64,000 nucleotides of DNA from Streptomyces sp. NBC_00286 (GTDB lineage Bacteria > Actinomycetota > Actinomycetes > Streptomycetales > Streptomycetaceae), in assembly GCF_036173125.1 (NCBI RefSeq), contig NZ_CP108054.1, forward strand, positions 2,852,001 through 2,916,000, given 5' to 3'. Within the stretch, counting starts at the first letter, position 1, and each line of letters opens with the position of its first letter. Shown in pieces: positions 18,669-26,860 of this stretch. Both the position numbers and the translations under genes were made by a program. Under the pieces are notes generated by a model. The model did no database searches and had not been told where the DNA came from. It saw only the letters and a program-made list of their open reading frames with translations.

Positions 18669-19268
18669 TCAGACTCGTTGCGTCCGCGGCTTGTAGGCGG
18701 GGCGCTTGGACTCGTACGTGGCGATGTCCGCCTCGTTCTGGAGCGTGATGCTGATGTCGTCGAGCCCGTTCAGCAGCCGCCAGCGGGCGTTCTCGTCGAG
18801 TTCGAAGGAGGCGGTGATGCCCTCCGCACGAACCTCACGCGCCTCAAGGTCCACAGTGACCTCGGCTTCGGGGTCCTTCTCGGTGAGTTCCCACAGCGCG
18901 TCCACGATCTTCTGCTCCAGAACGACCGTGAGCAGACCGTTCTTGAGCGAGTTGCCGCGGAAGATGTCCGCGAAGCGCGAGGAGATGACAGCCTTGAAGC
19001 CGTAGTTCTGCAGCGCCCACACGGCGTGCTCGCGCGAGGAGCCCGTACCGAAGTCGGGACCCGCGACGAGGACCGTGGCACCCTTGCGCTCGGGCTGGTT
19101 GAGGACGAAGGACGGGTCCTTGCGCCAGGCCTCGAACAGCCCGTCCTCGAAGCCGTCCCTGGTGACCTTCTTGAGCCAGTGGGCCGGGATGATCTGGTCG
19201 GTGTCGACGTTGCTGCGGCGCAGCGGGACGGCCCGTCCGGTGTGCGTGGTGAATGCTTCCATGGCCAT
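18669..19268 (-). CDS. leuD: 3-isopropylmalate dehydratase small subunit
   Basis: This 199-residue swivelling domain of isopropylmalate isomerase forms a complex with LeuC. Recognisable segments are [23 protein letters not shown], the substrate loop [39 protein letters not shown], and a C-terminal extension [12 protein letters not shown]. It starts at ATG 19268, with an alternative ATG at 19262. Five bases separate it from the leuC stop, so the two form an operon. Confidence 0.96.
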   Translation of the reverse strand: MAMEAFTTHTGRAVPLRRSNVDTDQIIPAHWLKKVTRDGFEDGLFEAWRKDPSFVLNQPERKGATVLVAGPDFGTGSSREHAVWALQNYGFKAVISSRFADIFRGNSLKNGLLTVVLEQKIVDALWELTEKDPEAEVTVDLEAREVRAEGITASFELDENARWRLLNGLDDISITLQNEADIATYESKRPAYKPRTQRV

Positions 19269-19273
19269 GGTTC

Positions 19274-20707
19274 TCAGACTCCAGCGGGCGTACGGACGGC
19301 AGACTGGTCGTTCAGGTCGGCGGGGGACGCCAGGTGGCCGAGTACGGCGGTGGCCGCGGCGACCTGCGGCGAGACCAGGTGCGTACGGCCGCCCTTGCCC
19401 TGCCTGCCTTCGAAGTTGCGGTTGGAGGTGGACGCGGAGCGCTCACCGGGAGCCAGCTGGTCGGGGTTCATGCCCAGACACATCGAGCAGCCCGCGTGCC
19501 GCCATTCGGCGCCGGCCTCCTTGAAGACGAGGTCCAGTCCCTCCTCGACGGCCTGCAGCCCCACGCGCGCGGAGCCCGGAACGACCAGCATCCGTACGCC
19601 GTCGGCGACTTTGCGGCCCTCGACGATCGCGGCGGCCGCACGCAGGTCCTCGATACGGCCGTTGGTGCAGGAGCCTACGAAGACGGTGTCGACCTTGATG
19701 TCGCGCAGCGGCTGTCCGGCGGTCAACCCCATGTATTCCAGGGCCTTTTCGGCGGCGTGGCGCTCCGAAGCGTCCTCGTACGAAGCAGGATCGGGGACGG
19801 ACGCCGAAAGCGGCGCTCCCTGGCCCGGGTTGGTGCCCCAGGTGACGAACGGCGCGAGAGCGGCGGCGTCGATGACGACCTCGGCGTCGAACTCCGCGTC
19901 CTCGTCCGACTTGAGGGTCTTCCAGTACGCGACGGCGGCGTCCCAGTCCTCGCCCTCGGGGGCGTGGGCGCGGCCCTTGATGTACTCGAAGGTGGTCTCG
20001 TCGGGGGCGATCATGCCCGCGCGGGCACCGGCCTCGATCGACATGTTGCAGATGGTCATTCGGGCCTCCATCGAGAGCTTCTCGATGGCGGAGCCGCGGT
20101 ACTCCAGGATGTAGCCCTGGCCGCCGCCCGTACCGATCTTGGCGATGATCGCCAGGATCAGGTCCTTGGCCGTGACGTCCTCGGGCAGTTCACCGTCGAC
20201 CGTGATCGCCATGGTCTTCGGGCGGGCCAGCGGCAGCGTCTGGGTGGCCAGCACATGCTCGACCTGGGAGGTGCCGATGCCGAACGCCAGAGCACCGAAG
20301 GCGCCGTGCGTGGAGGTGTGCGAGTCGCCGCAGACCACGGTCATGCCGGGCTGGGTGAGGCCGAGCTGGGGTCCCACGACGTGGACGACGCCCTGCTCGA
20401 CGTCGCCGAGCGGGTGCAGACGTACGCCGAAATCGGCGCAGTTCTTGCGCAGTGTCTCCAGCTGGACGCGCGAGACCGGGTCCGCGATGGGCTTGTCGAT
20501 GTCGAGGGTCGGGGTGTTGTGATCCTCGGTCGCGATGGTGAGGTCGAGACGACGCACCGTACGGCCGCTCTTGCGGAGGCCGTCGAAGGCCTGCGGGCTG
20601 GTCACCTCGTGCAGCAGGTGCAGATCGATGAAGAGAAGGTCGGGCTCGCCCTCCGCGCGCCGGACGACATGGTCGTCCCAGACCTTCTCCGCGAGTGTCC
20701 TACCCAT
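19274..20707 (-). CDS. leuC: 3-isopropylmalate dehydratase large subunit
   Basis: This 477-residue aconitase-family [4Fe-4S] enzyme of leucine synthesis isomerises 2- and 3-isopropylmalate. Seen are [59 protein letters not shown], and the cluster cysteines in [18 protein letters not shown] and [13 protein letters not shown]. The ATG at 20707 follows GGAGGGAAAGCG. It is divergent from ndgR, the likely regulator. Confidence 0.97.
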   Translation of the reverse strand: MGRTLAEKVWDDHVVRRAEGEPDLLFIDLHLLHEVTSPQAFDGLRKSGRTVRRLDLTIATEDHNTPTLDIDKPIADPVSRVQLETLRKNCADFGVRLHPLGDVEQGVVHVVGPQLGLTQPGMTVVCGDSHTSTHGAFGALAFGIGTSQVEHVLATQTLPLARPKTMAITVDGELPEDVTAKDLILAIIAKIGTGGGQGYILEYRGSAIEKLSMEARMTICNMSIEAGARAGMIAPDETTFEYIKGRAHAPEGEDWDAAVAYWKTLKSDEDAEFDAEVVIDAAALAPFVTWGTNPGQGAPLSASVPDPASYEDASERHAAEKALEYMGLTAGQPLRDIKVDTVFVGSCTNGRIEDLRAAAAIVEGRKVADGVRMLVVPGSARVGLQAVEEGLDLVFKEAGAEWRHAGCSMCLGMNPDQLAPGERSASTSNRNFEGRQGKGGRTHLVSPQVAAATAVLGHLASPADLNDQSAVRTPAGV

Positions 20708-20862
20708 CGCTTTCCCTCCGGCCGGCCTGAATGGCGCCGGCCCAACTAGAGACTTCGGGATGGCCGCGTCCGTCACCCCCGCACCGGACGTCTGCCGCCG
20801 GGCCCGCTGGTCTACGGGCCGTTGTACGTACAGGGTGGCGCGTTCCACGGAAAATTGAACTT

Positions 20863-20883
20863 GCGTTTCACAGAGTGAGACGC
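20863..20883. promoter_or_regulatory. Inverted repeat in the leuC-ndgR divergent region (candidate operator)
   Basis: The imperfect inverted repeat GCGTTTCAC-AGA-GTGAGACGC (8 of 9 arm positions match) ends 12 bases before the ndgR ATG and 156 bases upstream of leuC. IclR-type NdgR proteins are known to bind the leuCD-ndgR intergenic region, so this is a candidate site; binding itself is inferred. Confidence 0.5.
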
Positions 20884-20895
20884 GAGTATCGTTGC

Positions 20896-21612
20896 ATGGA
20901 CAACAGTAGCGGCGTCGGCGTTCTGGACAAGGCAGCCCTTGTCCTGAGCGCCCTGGAGTCCGGTCCGGCCACCCTCGCGGGCCTGGTCGCGGCGACCGGA
21001 CTGGCACGACCCACGGCACATCGTCTCGCCGTGGCACTTGAGCACCACCGCATGGTGGCGCGGGACATGCAGGGCCGTTTCATTCTCGGTCCGCGGCTGG
21101 CCGAGCTGGCCGCCGCCGCGGGCGAGGACCGCCTCCTCGCCACCGCGGGGCCGGTCCTCACGCACCTCCGTGACGTCACGGGCGAGAGCGCCCAGCTCTA
21201 CCGCCGCCAGGGCGACATGCGTATCTGCGTCGCCGCGGCGGAGCGTCTGTCGGGCCTCAGGGACACGGTCCCTGTCGGCTCGACGCTCACCATGAAGGCG
21301 GGCTCCTCGGCTCAGATCCTGATGGCCTGGGAGGAGCCGGAGCGCCTGCACCGTGGTCTGCAGGGCGCCCGCTTCACAGCGACGGCGCTGTCGGGCGTAC
21401 GGCGCCGGGGCTGGGCCCAGTCGATCGGCGAGCGCGAGCCGGGCGTGGCGTCCGTCTCGGCGCCGGTGCGCGGGCCCTCGAACCGGGTGGTGGCCGCCGT
21501 CTCGGTCTCCGGGCCGATCGAGCGCCTGACTCGGCACCCGGGCCGGATGCACGCCCAGGCCGTCATCGACGCGGCGGCCCGCCTCTCGGAGGCGCTGCGC
21601 CGCACCGGCTGA
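20896..21612 (+). CDS. ndgR: IclR-family transcriptional regulator of leucine genes
   Basis: This 238-residue regulator has an N-terminal winged helix-turn-helix ([43 protein letters not shown]) and a C-terminal IclR ligand domain ([29 protein letters not shown], and [20 protein letters not shown]). The gene order, divergent from leuCD, is that of ndgR/areB in Streptomyces, which controls leucine and other amino-acid genes. The ATG at 20896 opens [12 protein letters not shown], the usual N-terminus; the upstream in-frame sequence is the operator region. Confidence 0.93.
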   Translation: MDNSSGVGVLDKAALVLSALESGPATLAGLVAATGLARPTAHRLAVALEHHRMVARDMQGRFILGPRLAELAAAAGEDRLLATAGPVLTHLRDVTGESAQLYRRQGDMRICVAAAERLSGLRDTVPVGSTLTMKAGSSAQILMAWEEPERLHRGLQGARFTATALSGVRRRGWAQSIGEREPGVASVSAPVRGPSNRVVAAVSVSGPIERLTRHPGRMHAQAVIDAAARLSEALRRTG

Positions 21613-21737
21613 TACGCCGAGTCGATCCAACCGGTCGTTTCAACGCCGCAGCGACCGGCTGGAGTTGAGGTTGTCCTGCCGTTCAACTCGGCTCAGTTCA
21701 GCTCGGCTCGCGGAACCAACGCCTCGCAGAACCAACG

Positions 21738-21773
21738 CGAAGAAGCCCTCCCCTGCTGGGGAGGGCTTCTTCG
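21738..21773. terminator. Bidirectional terminator between ndgR and the tRNA operon
   Basis: A perfect 16-bp stem (CGAAGAAGCCCTCCCC with its complement) closes on a TGCT tetraloop. The AAGAAG/CTTCTT ends give partial U-tracts on both strands. It lies between convergent transcription units. Confidence 0.9.
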
Positions 21774-21778
21774 TGACG

Positions 21779-21851
21779 TACCCCCGACCGGATTCGAACC
21801 GGCGCTACCGCCTTGAGAGGGCGGCGTGCTAGGCCGCTACACAACGGGGGC
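21779..21851 (-). tRNA. tRNA-Glu (CUC)
   Basis: This 73-base cloverleaf has a GCCCCCG/CGGGGGT acceptor, the anticodon loop CTCTCAA giving CUC, and TTCGAAT in the T-loop. The 3' CCA is not encoded. It is the last of five tRNAs in transcription order. Confidence 0.96.
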
Positions 21852-21894
21852 GAGGATCTTGCAAGCGTTTAATGTGCACCGCCGCAGATCCGAG

Positions 21895-21966
21895 CTGGTC
21901 TACCAGGACTCGAACCTAGACTAACTGAACCAGAATCAGTCGTGCTGCCAATTACACCATAGACCA
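21895..21966 (-). tRNA. tRNA-Gln (CUG)
   Basis: This 72-base cloverleaf has the acceptor TGGTCTA/TAGACCA, discriminator G, and anticodon loop TTCTGGT giving CUG. CCA is not encoded. It differs from the second Gln copy by compensating acceptor bases. Confidence 0.96.
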
Positions 21967-21986
21967 ATATGGTTTAGACCAGTTCG

Positions 21987-22059
21987 TACCCCCGACCGGA
22001 TTCGAACCGGCGCTACCGCCTTGAGAGGGCGGCGTGCTAGGCCGCTACACAACGGGGGC
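21987..22059 (-). tRNA. tRNA-Glu (CUC)
   Basis: The sequence is identical over the 73-base cloverleaf to the copy at 21779-21851, with anticodon CUC and no encoded CCA. Confidence 0.96.
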
Positions 22060-22121
22060 CCTAGCGATCCTGCATGAGATCCAGTGGGTGCGACCCGGAC
22101 TGGCTCCCTGGGAAGGATCTG

Positions 22122-22194
22122 TACCCCCGACCGGATTCGAACCGGCGCTACTGCCTTGAGAGGGCAGCGTGCTAGGCCGCTACACAACGGGGGC
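22122..22194 (-). tRNA. tRNA-Glu (CUC), anticodon-stem variant
   Basis: It matches the other two Glu genes except for one compensated pair in the anticodon stem (CTGCC/GGCAG instead of CCGCC/GGCGG), so folding is preserved. The anticodon is CUC. Confidence 0.95.
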
Positions 22195-22216
22195 TTTTGC
22201 AGATGAGCTCTGCGAG

Positions 22217-22288
22217 CTGGCCTACCAGGACTCGAACCTAGACTAACTGAACCAGAATCAGTCGTGCTGCCAATTACACCATAGGCCA
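22217..22288 (-). tRNA. tRNA-Gln (CUG)
   Basis: This is the first tRNA of the operon. The acceptor is TGGCCTA/TAGGCCA with discriminator G, and the anticodon is CUG. It differs from the other Gln copy by a C-G in place of a T-A acceptor pair. gltX, whose product charges tRNA-Glu, lies 1.4 kb upstream. Confidence 0.96.
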
Positions 22289-22378
22289 CTGAAACGCAAC
22301 CCCCGGCGGGGATTTTGTCTTAGCTTGCGCTTCCCGGTTCCGGCCTGTCGGCCCGCTCGCGGTGGCGCAGGAAGAACA

Positions 22379-23146
22379 TTACCCGAAGGTGGACGGCGCT
22401 CCAAAACGGGTATCGGCCGCGAGGAGGACGGGGAGTTCGGCCAGAGAAGTGATGCGGCGCAGGCCGGCGGGCTGATCCGGAGCGATCTCGACGCCGGTGT
22501 CCGGGCCCTCTCCGGTGAGCGTGCTCACGCCCGTGCGGTCGATCCAGACCGAGAAGAGGCCCGCGCCGGCCGCGCCCTGGCCGTCGATCTCCGGGTGATC
22601 GCCGACGTATGCGACCTGGTGCGGGGGCAGCGACAGTGCCTCGCAGGCGGCGTGGAAGGCGCGGGCCTCCGGTTTGGAGACGCCCAGCTCGGCTGCGCAC
22701 AGCACCGTCTCGAAGCGGTCGTATACACCGAGGACGCGGAGTTTGCGGTCCTGGACGTGGAGGCTGGAGTTGGACAGCACGGCGTGTCGGTGGGTGGCGG
22801 CGAGGGTGTCGAGGGCCGGCAGCACGTCGGGGAAGAGTTCCCAGGCGGCTTCGTAGTGGGTGATGTACCGCTGGAACCACGCGTCGGCCTCGGCGTCGGT
22901 CATTTCCTCGCCCAGGAAAACCCGCACTCGGTCGCGCCGCTGGCCCTCGAAGGAGGCCTCGCCTGCCGCGAACCTGGCCCACTGCTGGTCGGTGACCTTC
23001 CGCCACCGGTCGAGGGCCTGCTCCACGGAGGCGTACCCCTCGAGGAGGCCCTCGGCCGCGAGGTGTCCGCGCATTCCGGCGCGGTCGGCCGTGGAGTAGT
23101 CGAAGATCGTGTCGTCCACATCCCAGACCACGGCTCTGATCGTCAT
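22379..23146 (-). CDS. HAD-superfamily hydrolase
   Basis: This 255-residue phosphatase-like protein has motif I WDVDDTIFD (catalytic Asp pair), motif II VLSNSS, the motif III lysine in GVSKPEARAFHAACEA and motif IV YVGDHPEIDGQGAAGAG. A helical C1-type cap (residues about 20-95) suggests small phosphorylated substrates; the substrate cannot be told. It starts at ATG 23146 after GGGAAGG. It is upstream of the tRNA operon on the same strand. Confidence 0.88.
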   Translation of the reverse strand: MTIRAVVWDVDDTIFDYSTADRAGMRGHLAAEGLLEGYASVEQALDRWRKVTDQQWARFAAGEASFEGQRRDRVRVFLGEEMTDAEADAWFQRYITHYEAAWELFPDVLPALDTLAATHRHAVLSNSSLHVQDRKLRVLGVYDRFETVLCAAELGVSKPEARAFHAACEALSLPPHQVAYVGDHPEIDGQGAAGAGLFSVWIDRTGVSTLTGEGPDTGVEIAPDQPAGLRRITSLAELPVLLAADTRFGAPSTFG

Positions 23147-23295
23147 GGTGTGACCTTCCCCAGCCCCGCCCCTTCCCGAAACTGTGGGCTCCCCCCCAGA
23201 CCCCATGGCGAGAGCTGACGCACGTTTCCCGGCCCTGCGCATCACTGATGACTTAACCTGGTGAGACCCACGAGCGAAAGTCACGAGCCACAGCC

Positions 23296-23577
23296 ATGAC
23301 CGAGTATCGCGTCCAGTTCACCGTCGAGGCCCGCGCCGCGTATGACGCCCTGCCCGGAGAGCGCCGAGCCCAGTTGGACAAGGCCGTGCGCATACTGGCC
23401 CGCGATCCTTACCGCAAGACGTCCACCGCCCAGCTGGGTCCAGACGAACACCTGCGCAAGGCATACGTGGCCCCGGGCGTGGTGCTGGAGTACATGGTGG
23501 CCGGCGCGATCATGGTCGTCGTCGTGCTGGAGATCTTCGACGAGAGCCACTACCTGATCGACGAGCACGACGCCTGA
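23296..23577 (+). CDS. RelE/ParE-superfamily toxin-like protein, no adjacent antitoxin
   Basis: This 93-residue protein is TEYRVQFTVEARAAYDALPGERRAQLDKAVRILARDPY, followed by KAYVAPGVVLEYMVAGAIMVVVVLEIFDE. The pattern is that of RelE/ParE toxins: N-terminal beta strand, helical hairpin with LP..R, then a beta sheet ending VVVLEIFD. No antitoxin-sized reading frame lies immediately upstream (only a 19-codon frame at about 23204) or downstream, where a terminator follows. It is either an orphan or a non-toxic derivative. Confidence 0.75.
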   Translation: MTEYRVQFTVEARAAYDALPGERRAQLDKAVRILARDPYRKTSTAQLGPDEHLRKAYVAPGVVLEYMVAGAIMVVVVLEIFDESHYLIDEHDA

Positions 23578-23591
23578 CCATCGGCACGCAA

Positions 23592-23632
23592 CACGGAGGG
23601 GCGGCACCCGGCGCGGGTGCCGCCCCTCCGTG
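23592..23632. terminator. Bidirectional terminator between the RelE-like gene and gltX
   Basis: A 19-bp perfect stem (arms 23592-23610 and 23614-23632, with CACGGAGGGGCGGCACCC in the left arm) with a 3-base loop lies between convergent genes. Confidence 0.88.
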
Positions 23633-23641
23633 CACGAGGCC

Positions 23642-25126
23642 CTACGCGGTCAGCTTCGCCAGGGCCGCGTCGATTCGGGTCAGGGTTTTGTCCTTGCCCA
23701 GGACTTCCAGGGACTCGAAGAGGGGGAGGCCTACCGTGCGGCCGGTTACGGCTACGCGGACGGGGGCCTGGGCCTTGCCCAGTTTGAGGCCGTGTTCCTC
23801 GCCGGCCGCTAGGACGGCGGCCTTGAGGGACTCCGGACTCGTCCAGTCCGCTGATTCCAGCTTTGCTCGGGCCGTGCGCAGGAGTGCGTCCGAGCCCTCC
23901 TTCATCGCCTTCGTCCAGGACGCCTCATCGGAGACCGGCTCCTGCAGGAACAGGAAGTCGACGTTCTGCGTGATGTCGGACAGGACCGTCAGGCGGGTCT
24001 GGGCGTGGGGGGCGATGGCCTCCCACTTGGCCTGGTCGAAGTCCTCAGGCGCCCAGGGTGCGTGCGGGGCCTTCAGCCACGGGCCGCAGGCCTCGACGAA
24101 GGCCTTCAGGTCGAGCCGTCGGATGTGATCGGCGTTGATGGCCTCGCACTTCTTCAGGTCGAAGCGGGCCGGGTTCGGGACGACGTCCTTGATGTCGAAG
24201 GCCGCGACCATCTCGTCGATCGAGAAGACGTCCTGGTCCGCGGAGAGCGACCAGCCCAGCAGGGAGAGGTAGTTGAGCAAGCCCTCCGGGAGGAATCCGC
24301 GCTCCCTGTAGAGGTTCAGCGAGGACTGCGGGTCGCGCTTGGAGAGCTTCTTGTTGCCCTCGCCCATCACGTACGGCAGATGTCCGAAGGCCGGGACGGA
24401 CTTGGCGATGCCCAGCTCGATCAGTGCCTTGTAGAGGGCGATCTGGCGGGGCGTGGAGGACAGCAGGTCCTCGCCGCGCAGGATGTGGGTGATCTCCATG
24501 AGGGCGTCGTCGACGGGGTTCACGAGCGTGTAGAGGGGCGCCCCATTGGCTCGTACGATCCCGTAGTCCGGAACGTTCTCCGGGGTGAACGTCAGCTCGC
24601 CGCGGACCAGGTCCGTGAAGGTGATCGCCTCGTCCGGCATGCGGAAGCGGACGATGGGCTCGCGGTCCTCGGTCTTGTACGTGGCGATCTGCTCGTCGGT
24701 GAGGGCACGGCAGTGGCCGTCGTAGCCGGAGGGCTTGCCGGCCGCGCGGGCGGCCTCGCGGCGGGCGTCCAGTTCGGCCGTGGAGCAGTAGCAGTAGTAC
24801 GCGTGGCCGGCGTCGAGGAGCTTGCGGGCGACGTCCTTGTAGATGTCCATGCGCTGTGACTGGCGGTACGGCGCGTGCGGGCCGCCGATCTCGGGGCCTT
24901 CGTCCCAGTCGAAGCCGAGCCAGCGCATGGAGTCCAGCAGCTGCTCGTACGACTCCTCGGAGTCGCGGGCCGCGTCGGTGTCCTCGATGCGGAATACGAA
25001 TTTACCGCCGCTGCCGCCGTGATGGCGGGCGAACGCCCAGTTGAACAGGGCGGTGCGGACCAGGCCCACATGGGGGTTGCCGGTCGGCGAGGGACAGAAA
25101 CGTACGCGGACGTTCGCGTTAGCCAC
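23642..25126 (-). CDS. gltX: Glutamyl-tRNA synthetase
   Basis: This 494-residue class I synthetase attaches glutamate to tRNA-Glu. It has the HIGH-type motif PSPTGNPHVGLVRTALFNWAFA at the N-terminus, FRIEDTDAARDSEESYEQLLD, VRANGAPLYTLVNPVDDALMEITHILRGEDLLSSTPRQI, and the KMSKS-type GNKKLSKRDPQSS. The C-terminal anticodon-binding domain is present. Its ATG overlaps the end of the FAH-family gene, so the two are coupled. Confidence 0.96.
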   Translation of the reverse strand: MANANVRVRFCPSPTGNPHVGLVRTALFNWAFARHHGGSGGKFVFRIEDTDAARDSEESYEQLLDSMRWLGFDWDEGPEIGGPHAPYRQSQRMDIYKDVARKLLDAGHAYYCYCSTAELDARREAARAAGKPSGYDGHCRALTDEQIATYKTEDREPIVRFRMPDEAITFTDLVRGELTFTPENVPDYGIVRANGAPLYTLVNPVDDALMEITHILRGEDLLSSTPRQIALYKALIELGIAKSVPAFGHLPYVMGEGNKKLSKRDPQSSLNLYRERGFLPEGLLNYLSLLGWSLSADQDVFSIDEMVAAFDIKDVVPNPARFDLKKCEAINADHIRRLDLKAFVEACGPWLKAPHAPWAPEDFDQAKWEAIAPHAQTRLTVLSDITQNVDFLFLQEPVSDEASWTKAMKEGSDALLRTARAKLESADWTSPESLKAAVLAAGEEHGLKLGKAQAPVRVAVTGRTVGLPLFESLEVLGKDKTLTRIDAALAKLTA

Positions 25127-25907
25127 GCTTGATCACCTTGTTGGTGAGAGTGCCGATGCCTTCGATGGTGACGGCGACCTCGTCGCCGACGTTGAGGGGG
25201 CCGACCCCCGCGGGGGTGCCCGTGAGGATCACGTCGCCGGGGAGCAGCGTCATGGCCTCGGTGATGTTCACGATCAGATCCTCGATGGGGTGGATCATCT
25301 CGCTGGTACGGCCCAGTTGGCGCTGCCCGCCGTTGACCGTGCACTGGATCGTCAGGTCGGAGGGGTCGAGATCCGTCTCCACCCAGGGGCCGAGCGGGCA
25401 GGAGGAGTCGAAGCCTTTGGCTCTCGCCCACTGCTTCTCGCGCTTCTGGACGTCGCGTGCGGTGACGTCGTTGGCGCAGGTGTAGCCGAGGATGACGTCC
25501 TTGACGCGCTCGCGCGGGACCTCGCGGCACATCCGGCCTATGACCACGGCCAGCTCGGCCTCGTGGTGCAGCTCCTGGGAGAAGGAGGGGTACGCGATCT
25601 CGTCGCCGGGGCCGATCACCGAGGTGGACGGCTTGAAGAAGGCGAACGGAGCGTCGGGCACCTCGTTGCCGAGTTCCTTCGCGTGCTCCGCGTAGTTGCG
25701 GCCGAAGGCCACGACCTTGTTCGGGAGTACCGGTGGGAGCAGCCTGACCTTGCTCAGCGGCAGCTTCGTACCGGAGAGTTCGAAGTCCGTGAAGGGGATG
25801 CCCTTGATGATGTCGAGGACGAGCCCGTCGGTCGATCCAGGAGGGCTGTCGCCCTCGACCGCGCCGAACGCGACGTTGCCGTCGATGGAGAACCTGGCGA
25901 TGCGCAC
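25119..25907 (-). CDS. Fumarylacetoacetate hydrolase (FAH) family protein
   Basis: This 262-residue protein with the FAH fold has VVAFGRNYAEHAKELG, FFKPSTSVIGPGDEI, the metal-binding glutamates in HHEAELAVVIGR, YTCANDVTARDVQK, GFDSSCPLGPWVE and the C-terminal LLPGDVILTGTPAGVGPLNVGDEV. Family members include acylpyruvases and homoprotocatechuate isomerase/decarboxylases; the substrate here is not determinable. It is immediately upstream of gltX with an 8-base overlap, a common actinobacterial arrangement. Confidence 0.92.
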   Translation of the reverse strand: MRIARFSIDGNVAFGAVEGDSPPGSTDGLVLDIIKGIPFTDFELSGTKLPLSKVRLLPPVLPNKVVAFGRNYAEHAKELGNEVPDAPFAFFKPSTSVIGPGDEIAYPSFSQELHHEAELAVVIGRMCREVPRERVKDVILGYTCANDVTARDVQKREKQWARAKGFDSSCPLGPWVETDLDPSDLTIQCTVNGGQRQLGRTSEMIHPIEDLIVNITEAMTLLPGDVILTGTPAGVGPLNVGDEVAVTIEGIGTLTNKVIKRG

Positions 25908-26072
25908 GGGAACTTTGCGCCCCTCTACTGAGCCGGCCGGAGTATGACGCTCCAGGCTAACGCGGGGAAGGGGTGCGACCTCACGCGATTACGCGGGGGC
26001 CGTGGGGATCGTCCTCGACACTGAGTTCTGGACTCGGAGTCCTGGTTCTGGACTCTGAGTCCTGCCGCCGTC

Positions 26073-26267
26073 CTACTTCTCGGCGCCCGCGCCCACCGGG
26101 ATGTCCACGAGGACGGTGCGGCGGGGGTTGGCGGTCTGGGCGGGGAGCTCGACGGCGTGCTCCTGCTGTTCGCGCCGCTCCGGGATCTGCAGCTCGTCGG
26201 CGTCTTCGAGGTGCGCCAGCGTGGTGCGTCGCGGATTGGCTATGTTCTGGAACATCAGCGTCTTCAT
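26073..26267 (-). CDS. Small protein with duplicated ANPRRT motif
   Basis: This 64-residue protein (MKTLMFQNIANPRRTTLAHLEDADELQIPERRE... ending in DIPVGAGAEK) contains NPRRT twice, in IANPRRTTLAHLED and TANPRRTVLVDIPV, about 35 residues apart. It has no signal or membrane segment. The ATG at 26267 is the most plausible start, with an alternative ATG at 26255. It has no recognisable family and stands alone upstream of the conservons. Confidence 0.6.
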   Translation of the reverse strand: MKTLMFQNIANPRRTTLAHLEDADELQIPERREQQEHAVELPAQTANPRRTVLVDIPVGAGAEK

Positions 26268-26860
26268 GTGCGGTGTTAGACCCCGTCGTACGGGCGCCTG
26301 CGCGGCCAACGGCCGTCGCACAAGCGCATGTTGTCGGATTTGCTGTACCTGTAAAGCCTCAGGCTAAACGTCCGGCTCCCGGAGAAAGTTGTGAAGGCCT
26401 CATGATTGCCGTGTGAGTTTCCTCACGAACCGCCCACCGAAACGGTCAATTCACGCCGAACTTTCACACCGACAAAGCGGGCATTTACCCCCTGAAGCCA
26501 TCATTCCGCTGCTGATCATGGCGACTGGGACACGCCTCGCGCACGAGCGGGACGCCGGATTGTACCCGTTATGCGTGGGATCACTTTCTACGACCCGTAA
26601 CCCGCCCCTCACAAGGGGTCACGTTGGTCACAGCATGACCCTTGGCCCTTGTTGGAGATCCGGCACTGTGCTGGAATTCCACGAACCGCCGTGGGATCGA
26701 ACCGGCGCACAGGGGGCGCAACGTAGCGCCGCATGGCGGCGGGATAGGGGGAGCAGCGCCGGTCACCAAAGACCGACAAAAGGCGCATTGCGCCGGTACG
26801 ACGCCGACACCGTCCCAACCGTTCTGCGGAGGGACGCCTGGTCCAGAGGTTGCGACGCTA
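26268..26860. other. 593-base intergenic region upstream of conservon 1
   Basis: No convincing gene is visible on either strand. It is less GC-rich than its surroundings in places. It holds a short inverted repeat GGTCA-CAGCA-TGACC at 26626-26640 and a GTGCTGGAAT element near 26668 that recurs near 32425 upstream of conservon 2. It presumably carries the cvn promoter; no clear -35/-10 pair can be asserted. Confidence 0.6.
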
